The notes below the pieces were generated by a model. It was given only the letters and a program-made list of their open reading frames with translations. It searched no databases and was not told the DNA's origin. Of a stretch of DNA of 64,000 bases, positions 1 to 8,458 are shown in pieces; the stretch's first letter is position 1; every line of letters begins with the position of its first letter. Location: NCBI RefSeq assembly GCF_000423325.1, contig NZ_AUHT01000005.1, positions 372,001 through 436,000 on the forward strand. Reading direction: 5' to 3'. The DNA comes from Lysobacter defluvii IMMIB APB-9 = DSM 18482. Lineage in GTDB: Bacteria > Pseudomonadota > Gammaproteobacteria > Xanthomonadales > Xanthomonadaceae. Made by a program: the position numbers and the translations under genes.

Positions 1-321
1 GCGCGCGAGCGCCTGGCCAGCACCGCGATCGGCCACGGCGTGGCGATCCCGCACGCACGCGTGGACGGGCTGGAGCAGAGCCGGGGTGCCTTCCTCCGGC
101 TCTCCCCGCCGGTGGACTTCGGCGCCGCCGACGGCGAGCCGGTGGACCTGGTGCTGGCCATGGCGGTCCCGCGCCACGCCATGCAGGGCCACCTCGAGCT
201 GCTGGCCGAGGTCGCCGAGCGCTTCTCCGACCCGGGCTTCCGCGCCCTGCTGCGCCAGGCGCGCGACCACGGCGAGCTTGCAGGCCACCTGCTCGACGGC
301 ACCCGCCGGGCCACCGCATGA
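1..321 (+). CDS. ptsN: PTS IIA-like nitrogen-regulatory protein PtsN, C-terminal part
   Basis: The reading frame is open from base 1, so the N-terminus lies outside the window. The visible 106 residues contain [10 protein letters not shown], the EIIA-Ntr/fructose-type active-site block in which the histidine accepts phosphate. In the nitrogen PTS this cytoplasmic protein receives phosphate through NPr/HPr and acts as a regulator rather than a sugar carrier. The stop overlaps the start of hprK by four bases (ATGA), so translation is probably coupled. Genes for HprK, RapZ, an EIIA-Man, HPr and EI follow in the same direction, the usual neighbourhood downstream of rpoN and hpf, which would lie just upstream. 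Confidence 0.9.
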   Translation, partial: ARERLASTAIGHGVAIPHARVDGLEQSRGAFLRLSPPVDFGAADGEPVDLVLAMAVPRHAMQGHLELLAEVAERFSDPGFRALLRQARDHGELAGHLLDGTRRATA

Positions 322-1298
322 GCAGGCCGGGGTCGCTCCCGACGGCGCGCATCAGTGCGGGCGAGCTGTTCGAACAGCAGCACGAACGCCTGGGGCTGCG
401 CTGGGTCGCCGGCCACGCCGGTGCGGCGCGGTACCTGGAGGCGGTCGAATCACGCGATCGCCGGCCCTCCCTGGCGGGCTACCTCAACACCATCTATCCC
501 AACAAGGTGCAGATCCTGGGCACCGAGGAACTGGCCTGGCTGGACGAACTGGATTCGCGCCAGCGCTGGGAAACGATCGAGCGGCTCATGCGCTCCAGGC
601 CGCTGGCCATGGTGATCAGCCGCGACCGCGACTGCCCGCCGGACCTGGCGGCCGCCGCCGACGAGTCCGGCACGGCGCTGTGGACTTCGCGCCTGCGCGG
701 GCACGAATTGCTCAACCACCTGCAGTACCGCCTGGCCCGCGCCCTCGCGCCGCGGGTCACCCTGCACGGGGTGTTCATGGAGATCTACTCCATCGGCGTG
801 CTGATCACCGGCGACGCCGGCTCGGGCAAGAGCGAGCTGGCGCTGGAGCTGATCAGCCGCGGCCACCGCCTGGTCGCGGACGATGCGCCGGAGTTCACCC
901 AGATCGCCCCCGACGTGCTCGACGGCCGCTGCCCCGAGCTGCTCCGCGACCTGCTGGAGGTACGCGGCCTGGGCGTGCTGGACATCCGCCAGATGTTCGG
1001 CGACACCGCCGTCAAGCCGCACAAGTACCTGCGCCTGGTCATCCACCTGCAGCGCGTCGACGACCCCGCCGCGATGCCGCCCGGGGACGACCTGCAGCGC
1101 CTGACCGGCGACAACCGGGTGCGCCGGGTGCTCGACCTGGACGTCCCCATGACCACCCTTCCGGTCATGCCCGGCCGCAACCTGGCGGTGCTGGCCGAGG
1201 CCGCCACCCGGCTGCACAGCCTGCGGTCCAAGGGCCAGGACCCGGCCACGGCCTTCATTGCACGGCACAGCAATTTCCTGGAGCGAGGCGATGGCTGA
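318..1298 (+). CDS. hprK: HPr kinase/phosphorylase
   Basis: HprK phosphorylates and dephosphorylates HPr on a regulatory serine. The 326-residue protein has the Walker A motif GDAGSGKS at residues 165-172, the catalytic-core histidine in LHGVF near residue 150, and the family signature [16 protein letters not shown] in the C-terminal half. The N-terminal domain (about 1-130) is normal for the family. It overlaps ptsN by four bases and rapZ by eight bases, so this is a tightly coupled operon. A target serine is present in the HPr encoded 1.3 kb downstream (Ser46), which supports a working kinase/HPr pair. Confidence 0.95.
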   Translation: MSRPGSLPTARISAGELFEQQHERLGLRWVAGHAGAARYLEAVESRDRRPSLAGYLNTIYPNKVQILGTEELAWLDELDSRQRWETIERLMRSRPLAMVISRDRDCPPDLAAAADESGTALWTSRLRGHELLNHLQYRLARALAPRVTLHGVFMEIYSIGVLITGDAGSGKSELALELISRGHRLVADDAPEFTQIAPDVLDGRCPELLRDLLEVRGLGVLDIRQMFGDTAVKPHKYLRLVIHLQRVDDPAAMPPGDDLQRLTGDNRVRRVLDLDVPMTTLPVMPGRNLAVLAEAATRLHSLRSKGQDPATAFIARHSNFLERGDG

Positions 1299-2196
1299 GA
1301 CCACCCCCATGCCGACACCCGCGCCGACCCCCACCGCCGGCCTCGTCGTGGTCAGCGGCATGTCCGGTTCGGGCAAGTCGGTGGCCCTGAAGACCTTCGA
1401 GGACCTGGGCTACTACTGCGTCGACAACCTGCCCGCCGGGCTGCTGCCGGACTTCGTGCGCGCGGTGTCGCACGAGGGCACCGGCCCCACCCTGCTGGCG
1501 GTCGGGATCGACGTGCGCAACACCCACGGCGACCTGACCGGCATCCCCGGCTGGCTGTCGGAGGTGGGCAAGCTCGGGCTGGATCCACGGCTGCTGTTCC
1601 TGGACAGCGCCGACGACGTGCTGCTGCGGCGCTACGCCGACACCCGACGCCGCCATCCGCTAAGCCATTACGGGCTGTCACTGGGCGACGCGATCGACCT
1701 GGAGCGCCAGGTGCTGCGCCCGCTGAGGCAGATGGCCGACCTGGTGATCGACACCAGCGCCATGAACGTGCACCAGATGCGCCGCCGCATCATCACCGAG
1801 TTCGGCCTGGGCGACGACTCGACGGTCTCACTGCTGTTCGAATCGTTCGCCTACCGCAACGGCGTGCCGCCGGAGGCCGACTTCGTCTTCGACGCACGCT
1901 GCCTGCCCAACCCGCACTGGGACCCGGTGCTGCGCCCGCTCTCGGGCCGCGACCGCGCCGTCGCCGAGCACCTGGACCACGAACCGGAAGTGCAGGAGTT
2001 CGCGGACCAGGTCGGCCACTTCCTCGACACCTGGCTGCCGCGGCTGCGCGCCGGCAACACCCGCAGCTACGTGACGGTGGCCTTCGGCTGCACCGGGGGC
2101 CGGCACCGCTCGGTGTACCTGGCCGAGGCGATGGCCGAGCGCGCCCGTAACCAGGGCTGGGAGGAAGTCGCGGTGCACCACCGGGAGCTGGACTGA
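1291..2196 (+). CDS. rapZ: RNase adapter protein RapZ
   Basis: RapZ is a P-loop protein that in enterobacteria delivers the sRNA GlmZ to RNase E and senses glucosamine-6-phosphate. The 301-residue product has an early Walker A motif GMSGSGKS at residues 23-30 and the conserved C-terminal [14 protein letters not shown] block that binds the amino sugar. The ATG at 1291 was chosen because the frame upstream runs inside hprK; it leaves a short proline/threonine-rich N-terminal extension before the P-loop. It overlaps hprK by eight bases and the next gene by one (TGATG). Whether a GlmZ-type target exists in this organism cannot be judged from the window. Confidence 0.94.
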   Translation: MAETTPMPTPAPTPTAGLVVVSGMSGSGKSVALKTFEDLGYYCVDNLPAGLLPDFVRAVSHEGTGPTLLAVGIDVRNTHGDLTGIPGWLSEVGKLGLDPRLLFLDSADDVLLRRYADTRRRHPLSHYGLSLGDAIDLERQVLRPLRQMADLVIDTSAMNVHQMRRRIITEFGLGDDSTVSLLFESFAYRNGVPPEADFVFDARCLPNPHWDPVLRPLSGRDRAVAEHLDHEPEVQEFADQVGHFLDTWLPRLRAGNTRSYVTVAFGCTGGRHRSVYLAEAMAERARNQGWEEVAVHHRELD

Positions 2197-2585
2197 TGGT
2201 CGGCGTGCTGCTGGTGACGCACGAAGGGGTCGGCCCCGCGCTGCTGGCCAGTGCCGAGCGCCTGCTTTCCAGGCTGCCGCTCCCGGCGATGGCGCTGGAG
2301 GTGCCCTTCGACGCGACGCCGGAGCAGGTGCTGCCGGAGGCCAGCGCCGCGATGCGCCGGGTGGACCGCGGCCAAGGGGTCCTGGTGCTGACCGACCTGT
2401 ACGGCGCCAGCCCGTCCAACCTGGCCGCCGAACTCTCCCGCCTGGGCACGCCGGTGCGCCGCGTCTCCGGCGCCAGCCTGGCGATGCTGCTGCGGGTGAT
2501 GAACTACCCCGAGCTGGGCCTGGACGAGCTGCCGGCGGTGGCCGCGGCCGGCGCCCGCAACGGCGTGGTCATCGACGACGCCTGA
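2196..2585 (+). CDS. PTS EIIA component, mannose/fructose family
   Basis: The 129-residue protein begins [17 protein letters not shown], the typical start of EIIA-Man domains; His9 is the expected phosphorylation site. The segment GVLVLTDLYGASPSNLA matches the family core. No EIIB, EIIC or EIID gene occurs here, so a role in regulation by phosphorylation state is more likely than sugar uptake. The start codon overlaps the rapZ stop (TGATG), so expression is coupled to hprK-rapZ. Confidence 0.9.
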   Translation: MVGVLLVTHEGVGPALLASAERLLSRLPLPAMALEVPFDATPEQVLPEASAAMRRVDRGQGVLVLTDLYGASPSNLAAELSRLGTPVRRVSGASLAMLLRVMNYPELGLDELPAVAAAGARNGVVIDDA

Positions 2586-2597
2586 GACGGAGCCGGC

Positions 2598-2867
2598 ATG
2601 ATCGAGCGCGAACTCACCGTCACCAACCAGCTCGGGCTGCACGCCCGCGCCACCGCGCGCCTGGTGCAGCTGCTCTCGGGCTATGGCTGCAGCGCCACGC
2701 TGGCAGCCAAGGGCCGGGAAGTGAACGCCAAGAGCATCATGGGCGTGATGCTGCTGGCCGCCGGGCGCGGGACGAAGGTGCTGCTGCGGGTGGACGGCGA
2801 GGACGAGCAGGCCTGCGCCGACGCCGTCGCCGCGTTGTTCGAGCGCGGCTTCGACGAGAACCCCTGA
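2598..2867 (+). CDS. ptsH: Phosphocarrier protein HPr
   Basis: HPr shuttles phosphate from EI to EIIA proteins in the cytoplasm. The 89-residue protein carries His15 in GLHARATARL, the EI-dependent site, and Ser46 in KSIMGVMLLAA, the site used by HprK. Both sites are intact, so this HPr can serve catalytic and regulatory roles. The gene starts 12 bases after the EIIA gene and ptsI follows 10 bases later. It could equally be called NPr-like, because no sugar permease is present in the cluster. Confidence 0.95.
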   Translation: MIERELTVTNQLGLHARATARLVQLLSGYGCSATLAAKGREVNAKSIMGVMLLAAGRGTKVLLRVDGEDEQACADAVAALFERGFDENP

Positions 2868-2877
2868 GGCCGCCGCC

Positions 2878-4611
2878 GTGCGCCGCCTGCTCCAGGGCCA
2901 GGGTGCCTCGCGCGGGAACGCCCTCGGGCGTGCCTGGGTCCGGCTGCCGGACGTGCTGGAGGTGGGCGAGGAACACATCGAGCCCGGGCAGGTCGAGGCC
3001 GAGCTGGAACGCCTGCACCTGGCGATCGAACGGGTGCGTGCCGAGATGCGGTCCCTCCGCGAACGCCTGCAGGGCGCCCTGCCCCCGGAACTCGGGCAGT
3101 TCCTGGACCTGCATGCGCTGCTGCTGGACGACCCCGAGCTGCTGCAGGGACTGGACGAGGCGATACGCGGGCAGCTGCTGAGCGCCGACTACGCCCTGCA
3201 CCTGCAGCGCGAGCGCATCACCGCCGGGTTCCGGGCGATGGACGATGCCTACTTCCGCAGCCGCGTGGAGGACATCGACCAGGTCATCGGCCGCATCCAT
3301 GCCAGCCTGCATGCCCGCCACGACGGCCGCACCGGCATGGCCGGCGAGGTGCTGGCCTGCGAATCGGTGGCGCCGGCCGAGCTTGCCCAGCTGCAGCAAC
3401 GCGGCGTGGTCGCGGTGGTCACCAGCGCCGGCAGCCCGCTGTCGCACAGCGCCATCCTCGCCCGCAGCCTGCACCTGCCGATGGTGGTCGGCGTGCCCGG
3501 GCTCCTGCAGCGGGTCGCCGACGGCGAGGTACTGACCGTGGACGGCGGGACCGGCGAGGTGGTGGTCGAGCCGGGGCCGGCGGACCTGCGCCACCACCGC
3601 GAGCGCCGCCGCGCCACCGCCCGCGAGCTGCGCGCCCTGCGGCGGCTCCGGCGCGAGCCCACCCGCACCCGCGACGGCAGCACCATCGAGCTGCAGGCGA
3701 ACGCCGAATCCCCGGCGGACATCGCCCGGGCGCATGCCCTCGGCGCCAGCGGGATCGGCCTGTACCGGACCGAGTTCCTGTTCCTGCAGCGCACCGCGCT
3801 TCCGGGCGAGGAGGAGCAGTTCCAGGCCTACCGCGACGCCGTGCTGGCGATGAACGGCCGCGTGGTCACCATCCGCATCCTCGACCTGGGCGCGGACAAG
3901 GCCGACCGCACCGGCCTTTCCCTGCGCGACGAATCCAACCCGGCCCTGGGCCTGCGCGGGATCCGCCTGGCGATGGCCCGTCCGGACGTGCTGGAGGTGC
4001 AGCTGCGCGCCATGCTCCGCGCCTCCGCCTACGGCCGGCTGCGGGTGCTGGTCCCCATGGTCAGCGAGCGCGGCCAGGTGCTGCACGTCCGCGCTGAACT
4101 GGCGCGGCTGGCGGCCGCGTTGCGGGCGGAGGGCCACGGCGTCGCCGCGAACGTGCCGCTGGGCGCCATGATCGAGGTCCCGGCGGCGGCGCTGATGCTC
4201 CCGACGTTCCTTGGCGACGTGGATTTCCTCTCGGTGGGGACCAACGACCTGGTGCAGTACCTGCTCGCGAGCGACCGTGACAACGAGGCGCTGGGCGAAC
4301 TGGGCAGTCCCCTGCACCCGGCGGTACTGCGCGTGCTGCGCGACGTCATCCGCACCGCGGCGGCGGCCGGGAAGCCGGTGTCGGTGTGTGGCGAGATGGC
4401 CGGCGACCCACGCCTGTCGCCGCTGCTCCTCGCCCTCGGGCTGGAGCAGTTCAGCATGCACCCGGCCACGCTGCTGGACGTGCGCCAGGTGGTGCGCGCC
4501 TGCGACCTCATGCACCTGCGTGCGCGCCTGCCGGCACTTCTGCGGGCCCGTGACCGGAGCGGGATCGAGCGCTGGATCGCCCGCCACCACCCGCCGCTGG
4601 GCGAAGGCTGA
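2878..4611 (+). CDS. ptsI: Phosphoenolpyruvate-protein phosphotransferase (Enzyme I)
   Basis: EI transfers phosphate from phosphoenolpyruvate to HPr. The 577-residue protein is the normal length for EI without a GAF domain, so it is not PtsP. The phosphohistidine is His190 in SAGSPLSHSAILA. The C-terminal PEP-binding barrel has GLYRTEFLF, the metal-binding FLSVGTNDLVQYLLA segment and the catalytic cysteine in VSVCGEMAGD. The GTG start at 2878 fits the short gap after ptsH. It is the last gene of the operon and ends three bases before a convergent lipoprotein gene. Confidence 0.95.
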   Translation: MRRLLQGQGASRGNALGRAWVRLPDVLEVGEEHIEPGQVEAELERLHLAIERVRAEMRSLRERLQGALPPELGQFLDLHALLLDDPELLQGLDEAIRGQLLSADYALHLQRERITAGFRAMDDAYFRSRVEDIDQVIGRIHASLHARHDGRTGMAGEVLACESVAPAELAQLQQRGVVAVVTSAGSPLSHSAILARSLHLPMVVGVPGLLQRVADGEVLTVDGGTGEVVVEPGPADLRHHRERRRATARELRALRRLRREPTRTRDGSTIELQANAESPADIARAHALGASGIGLYRTEFLFLQRTALPGEEEQFQAYRDAVLAMNGRVVTIRILDLGADKADRTGLSLRDESNPALGLRGIRLAMARPDVLEVQLRAMLRASAYGRLRVLVPMVSERGQVLHVRAELARLAAALRAEGHGVAANVPLGAMIEVPAAALMLPTFLGDVDFLSVGTNDLVQYLLASDRDNEALGELGSPLHPAVLRVLRDVIRTAAAAGKPVSVCGEMAGDPRLSPLLLALGLEQFSMHPATLLDVRQVVRACDLMHLRARLPALLRARDRSGIERWIARHHPPLGEG

Positions 4612-4614
4612 GCC

Positions 4615-5007
4615 TCAGCTCCCGGCGCAGGGGCCGGGGCCGGCCTCCAGCGCGGCCAGGGTCATGCCGGTCTCCCGGTCCAGCAGCACGAACAGCAGTC
4701 CCTCGGAGGTCCACTCCTCGGTTTCCTTGTTGCCTGCGGCATCGTTGCTGCGCGCGAAGATCTGGCGCTGCTCGCTGACCTGCACCTCGACCTTGGAGGT
4801 CAGCGACGGCGGCACGTCCCACTGCACCAGCGCGCGGTAGGCACCTTCGTTGCACGCCGCGCCGTCCACGGGTTGGACGCTGAACTCCACCCCGGGTTCG
4901 GCATATGGCAGCTGCCCGGGCACCTCGCCCGGTTGGCCGCAGGCGGCCAGGAGCGTGATGGCGGCAGCGGCGGGCAGGACACGGCGAAGGCTTGTATGCA
5001 TCTGCAT
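4615..5007 (-). CDS. Small predicted lipoprotein of unknown function
   Basis: I do not recognise a family. From the ATG at 5007 the 130-residue product starts with a short basic segment, a hydrophobic stretch and the lipobox LLAAC, so it should be acylated and exported. An ATG six bases further in (4999-5001) is also possible; the frame is open upstream to 5076, but the lipobox position favours the shorter start. The mature part contains two further cysteines (in GAACNEG and GPCAGS) and a beta-rich segment around YRALVQWDVP that resembles a fibronectin-like fold. It stands alone, convergent with ptsI and divergent from mgtE. Confidence 0.7.
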   Translation of the reverse strand: MQMHTSLRRVLPAAAAITLLAACGQPGEVPGQLPYAEPGVEFSVQPVDGAACNEGAYRALVQWDVPPSLTSKVEVQVSEQRQIFARSNDAAGNKETEEWTSEGLLFVLLDRETGMTLAALEAGPGPCAGS

Positions 5008-5080
5008 CGGCAATGGTCGTGTGGGCGATACCAATACCATGCGCCGCTGATGCGCGGTGGGCAAGCTCACGTGCAACGGC

Positions 5081-5106
5081 GATAATCCCCGGCCATGAGC
5101 GCCTGA
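5081..5106 (+). promoter_or_regulatory. Putative mgtE -10 box and three-codon upstream ORF
   Basis: GATAAT at 5081-5086 is a good -10 hexamer in the divergent gap before mgtE. Eight bases later stands ATG AGC GCC TGA (5095-5106), a minimal Met-Ser-Ala ORF that ends 38 bases before the mgtE start. No clear -35 is visible. No M-box riboswitch would fit in the remaining leader. Confidence 0.35.
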
Positions 5107-5144
5107 TCGCCGCCGCGGCTGCGGCTTACGACCCGGAGTAAGGA

Positions 5145-6506
5145 ATGGCCGAAGCCGACCGCCACGACAAGACGTCGCACCAGTTGCGGTTGCTCTCCGA
5201 CGCGCTCGAGACCGGCCGGCTCGGCCCGGTCAAGCGCCTGGTCAACACGCTCTCCCCGGCCGAGATCGGCAACCTGCTCGAGTCGCTGCCGCTGGGCAAG
5301 CGCATCGTCGTATGGGGGCTGGTCGACCCCGACGACGACGGCGAGGTACTGGTCCACGTCGGCGACGAGGTCCGCGAGAGCCTCATCGCGGAGATGGACC
5401 CGGACGAGATCGTCGCCGCGGTCGAGGACCTGGACATCGACGACCTCGCCGACCTGGTCGAGGACCTGCCGGCCACGGTCATCGACGAGGTCCTCAAGTC
5501 GATGGACCGGGAGAACCGCGACCGCCTGGAGCAGGTGCTGTCGTACCCCGAGGACACCGCCGGCCGGCTGATGAACCCGGACGTGGTGACGGTCCGCGCC
5601 GACACCACGGTTGACGTCGTGCTGCGCTACCTGCGCCTTCGCGGCGAGCTGCCCGAGCACACCGACTACCTGTACGTGGTCAACCGGCGGCACCAGTACC
5701 TGGGGCGGATCGGCCTGGCGCAGCTGCTGACCCACGACGCCGGCACGCCGATCAACCAGCTGCTGGACGACGAGCAGGCGGCGATCGGGGTCGAGGAATC
5801 CGACAGCGAGGTCGCCCGGCAGTTCTCCGACCGCGACTGGCTCAGCGCGCCGGTGGTCGACGACAACCACATCCTGCTCGGCCGCATCACCATCGACGAC
5901 GTGGTCGACATCATCCGCGAGCAGGCCGAGCACCAGGCGCTCAGCGCCGCCGGCCTGGACGAGGACGAGGACCTGTTCAGCCCGGCCAAGCGCGCCTTCC
6001 GCGGCCGGCTGCTGTGGCTGGCGGTCAACCTGGCCACGGCGTTCATCGCCGCCGGCGTGATCGGGCGCTTCGAGGACTCGATCGAGCAGATCGTCGCGCT
6101 GGCGATCCTGATGCCGATCGTCGCCGGCATGGGTGGCAACGCCGGCACCCAGGTGCTCGCGCTGATGATCCGCGGCCTGGCGCTGGGCCAGATCGGCTCG
6201 TCCAACTTCCGGGTGCTGCTGCGCAAGGAGATCGGCGTGGCGCTGATCAACGGCGTGCTGCTGGGTTCCGGGCTGGGCCTGATCGTGCTGGCCTGGTTCC
6301 ACAGTCCGATGCTGTCGCTGGTCATCGGCACCGCCCTGACCATCAACCTGCTTACGGCGGCGACGGCGGGGGTGCTCGTGCCGCTGACCCTGAAGCGGCG
6401 CGGCTTCGATCCGGCGCTGGCCGGCGGCGTGCTGCTGACGACCATCACCGACGTGATGGGCTTCCTGAGCTTCCTGGGCCTGGCGACGCTGGTCCTGCTG
6501 CGGTGA
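5145..6506 (+). CDS. mgtE: Magnesium transporter MgtE
   Basis: MgtE is a homodimeric inner-membrane Mg2+ channel gated by cytoplasmic Mg2+. The 453-residue protein shows the full family order: an acidic MgtE_N superhelical domain (about 30-130), a pair of CBS domains (about 135-255), then five membrane segments from residue 285 on. The pore-helix region with MPIVAGMGGNAGTQ, the family signature, is present. The N domain is rich in Asp/Glu (PDDDGE, DPDEI), as expected for Mg2+ sensing. The ATG at 5145 has GGAGTAAGGA just upstream. Confidence 0.93.
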   Translation: MAEADRHDKTSHQLRLLSDALETGRLGPVKRLVNTLSPAEIGNLLESLPLGKRIVVWGLVDPDDDGEVLVHVGDEVRESLIAEMDPDEIVAAVEDLDIDDLADLVEDLPATVIDEVLKSMDRENRDRLEQVLSYPEDTAGRLMNPDVVTVRADTTVDVVLRYLRLRGELPEHTDYLYVVNRRHQYLGRIGLAQLLTHDAGTPINQLLDDEQAAIGVEESDSEVARQFSDRDWLSAPVVDDNHILLGRITIDDVVDIIREQAEHQALSAAGLDEDEDLFSPAKRAFRGRLLWLAVNLATAFIAAGVIGRFEDSIEQIVALAILMPIVAGMGGNAGTQVLALMIRGLALGQIGSSNFRVLLRKEIGVALINGVLLGSGLGLIVLAWFHSPMLSLVIGTALTINLLTAATAGVLVPLTLKRRGFDPALAGGVLLTTITDVMGFLSFLGLATLVLLR

Positions 6507-6602
6507 GTCCCGGCGCGCGGCGCTGACGGCGCCCCGCTGCGGTTTCCTACCGGCCGGCAGGCCGGGTCCCGATGGGCCCCGCCCGTGGCGCGGCGTTCTA
6601 CT

Positions 6603-6628
6603 GGTGTCATTCCCACCTGGATGACACC
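6603..6628. promoter_or_regulatory. Perfect palindrome GGTGTCAT-N10-ATGACACC before the ligase gene
   Basis: Two perfect 8-base arms (6603-6610 and 6621-6628) separated by ten bases end two bases before the proposed ATG at 6630. A TCTACT hexamer at 6597-6602 could be a -10 box, which would place the palindrome at the transcription start. This geometry suits an operator or a hairpin that hides the ribosome-binding region. The binding protein is unknown. Confidence 0.45.
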
Positions 6629-6629
6629 G

Positions 6630-7523
6630 ATGGCGCGAATGCTCCTCCTGTTGCTGGCGCTGCTGGCCGCGATCGTTCAGGCGCACGCCGGTCCGCCGCG
6701 TCCGCCGGAGCTGATGCTGGCCACCTCCTATGCGGAAGGCGTGGAGGTCCGCGACTATTGGGTCAGCGAGAAACTCGATGGCGTCCGCGGCCACTGGGAC
6801 GGCACGACCCTGTGGACCCGCGGTGGTTACCCGGTCGCCGCGCCCGCGTGGTTCACCGCCGGCTGGCCGCCGGTGGCGATCGACGGCGAGCTCTGGATCG
6901 GCCGCGGCCGGTTCGAGGAGGCCAGCAGCCTGGTCCGCACGCTGGACGCGGACCCGGAGCGCTGGCGCGCGATCCGCTTCATGGCCTTCGACCTTCCCGG
7001 GCACCCGGGCGGTTTCGGGGCGCGCCTGCGGGCGTTGCACACCCTCGTGGACGGCAGCGGCAGCCCGTGGCTGCAGGTGGTCGAGCAGGTCCGCGTCGCC
7101 GACGCCGACGCGCTAGACCGGCGCCTGCAGTCCGTGCTCGCCGCATGCGGCGAAGGGCTGATGCTCCACCACCATGATTCGCCGTACGTGGCCGGGCGCA
7201 GCGAGCGGCTGCTCAAGTACAAGCCCTACGACGACGCCGAGGCGCGGGTGGTCGGCCACACGCCCGGCAAGGGGAAGTACGAGGGAATGACCGGCGCCCT
7301 GGTGGTGGAACGCGCCGACGGACTGCGCTTCCGCCTTGGCAGTGGCCTGAGCGATGCCGAGCGTGCACGCCCGCCGCCCCTGGGCACCTGGGTGACCTAC
7401 CGCTACAACGGGACCACCTCGAAGGGCGTGCCCCGGTTCGCGCGGTTCCTGCGGGTGCGCCGGGAACTGCCCCCACCCGACCCCGGAGGCTCGCCGCCTT
7501 CCGGATTTCAGGTCACCCAATGA
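6630..7523 (+). CDS. Exported ATP-dependent DNA ligase (LigE-like)
   Basis: The 297-residue protein begins with a strong signal peptide (MARMLLLLLALLAAIVQAHA, cleavage near residue 20), followed by a compact nucleotidyltransferase domain. The adenylation lysine is Lys48 in SEKLDGVRG, with later motifs DGELWIGRG, EGLMLHH and LLKYKPYDDAEARVVG, and an OB-fold domain at the end. This is the minimal domain set of the small bacterial ATP-dependent ligases called LigE, which act in the periplasm or extracellular matrix. The ATG at 6630 was chosen to begin at the signal peptide; ATG 6621 is an alternative. Its 3' end overlaps convergent pyrB by 16 bases. Confidence 0.85.
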   Translation: MARMLLLLLALLAAIVQAHAGPPRPPELMLATSYAEGVEVRDYWVSEKLDGVRGHWDGTTLWTRGGYPVAAPAWFTAGWPPVAIDGELWIGRGRFEEASSLVRTLDADPERWRAIRFMAFDLPGHPGGFGARLRALHTLVDGSGSPWLQVVEQVRVADADALDRRLQSVLAACGEGLMLHHHDSPYVAGRSERLLKYKPYDDAEARVVGHTPGKGKYEGMTGALVVERADGLRFRLGSGLSDAERARPPPLGTWVTYRYNGTTSKGVPRFARFLRVRRELPPPDPGGSPPSGFQVTQ

Positions 7524-8458
7524 GGCGCCGGCGGCTGCCCCAGCAGCGCCTCCAGCACGGCGGCGCGCACCGCCACGCCGTTGGCGACCTGGCGCAGGAC
7601 CAGCGACTGCGGTCCATCGACCACCTCGTCGGTGACCTCCACGCCCCGGTTGACCGGGCCGGGATGCATCACCACCGCACCCGGCGCGGCCAGGCGCAGG
7701 CGACGGGCATCCAGCCCGTAATCACGGTGGTAGTCCTCGAGCGATGCCACCAAGCCGTCCACCATCCGCTCGCGCTGCAGGCGCAGCAGCATCACCACGT
7801 CCACGCCGTCGAGCGCCCGGTCGAGTTCGGGCACTACGGTGCAGCCGTCCAGTTCATCGGCCTGCGGCAACAGGTTCGCCGGCGCACTCACCCGGATGTC
7901 CCGAACGCCCAGGGTGCGCAGGCCCTGCAGGTCGGAGCGCGCGACCCGCGAGTGGCGCACGTCGCCCACCACCAGCACCTTCAGCCCCGACAGGTCCGGG
8001 CCGCGGACCTGCCGCAGGGTGAGCATGTCCAGCAGCCCCTGGGTGGGATGGGCGTTGCGTCCGTCGCCGGCATTGACCAGCACCGTCCCCGGCCTGGCGT
8101 GCGCGGCCAGCGCACGCACCGCGCCGTCACCGCCATGGCGCACCACGAAGCCACGCACGCCCATCGCCTCCAGCGTGCGCAGGGTATCGACGTCGGTCTC
8201 GCCCTTGCTGGCCGAGGACGTCGACACGTCGAAGCCGAGCACGTGGGCGCCGAGCCGCTGCGCCGCAAGCTGGAAGCTCAGCCGGGTGCGCGTGGAGGGC
8301 TCGAAGAACAGCGTGCACACCGCCACTCCCTCGAGTGCCGGCGGCACGGTCCCGCCGCGTGCGAAGTGGTCGGCACGCTCGAGCAGCATTTCCATCCGCT
8401 CGCGCGGCATGGTGGCGAGGTCGAGCAGGTGGGCGTCGTTGTCAGCGTGCCGGCTCAT
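7508..8458 (-). CDS. pyrB: Aspartate carbamoyltransferase catalytic chain
   Basis: PyrB makes carbamoyl-aspartate from carbamoyl phosphate and aspartate in pyrimidine synthesis. The 316-residue product has the carbamoyl-phosphate motif STRTRLSF, the conserved HPTQGLLD and the aspartate-binding segment LLRLQRERM. The ATG at 8458 follows from alignment to the family; the longer frame upstream is inside ruvX. No pyrI gene follows, so it belongs to the class without that regulatory chain, at least in this locus. It overlaps ruvX by 17 bases and is the last gene of the yqgE-ruvX-pyrB operon. Confidence 0.95.
   Translation of the reverse strand: MSRHADNDAHLLDLATMPRERMEMLLERADHFARGGTVPPALEGVAVCTLFFEPSTRTRLSFQLAAQRLGAHVLGFDVSTSSASKGETDVDTLRTLEAMGVRGFVVRHGGDGAVRALAAHARPGTVLVNAGDGRNAHPTQGLLDMLTLRQVRGPDLSGLKVLVVGDVRHSRVARSDLQGLRTLGVRDIRVSAPANLLPQADELDGCTVVPELDRALDGVDVVMLLRLQRERMVDGLVASLEDYHRDYGLDARRLRLAAPGAVVMHPGPVNRGVEVTDEVVDGPQSLVLRQVANGVAVRAAVLEALLGQPPAPHWVT

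Noticed and set aside
5008-5144. M-box magnesium riboswitch before mgtE
   Set aside because: The leader after the likely -10 is about 55 bases, too short for the aptamer.
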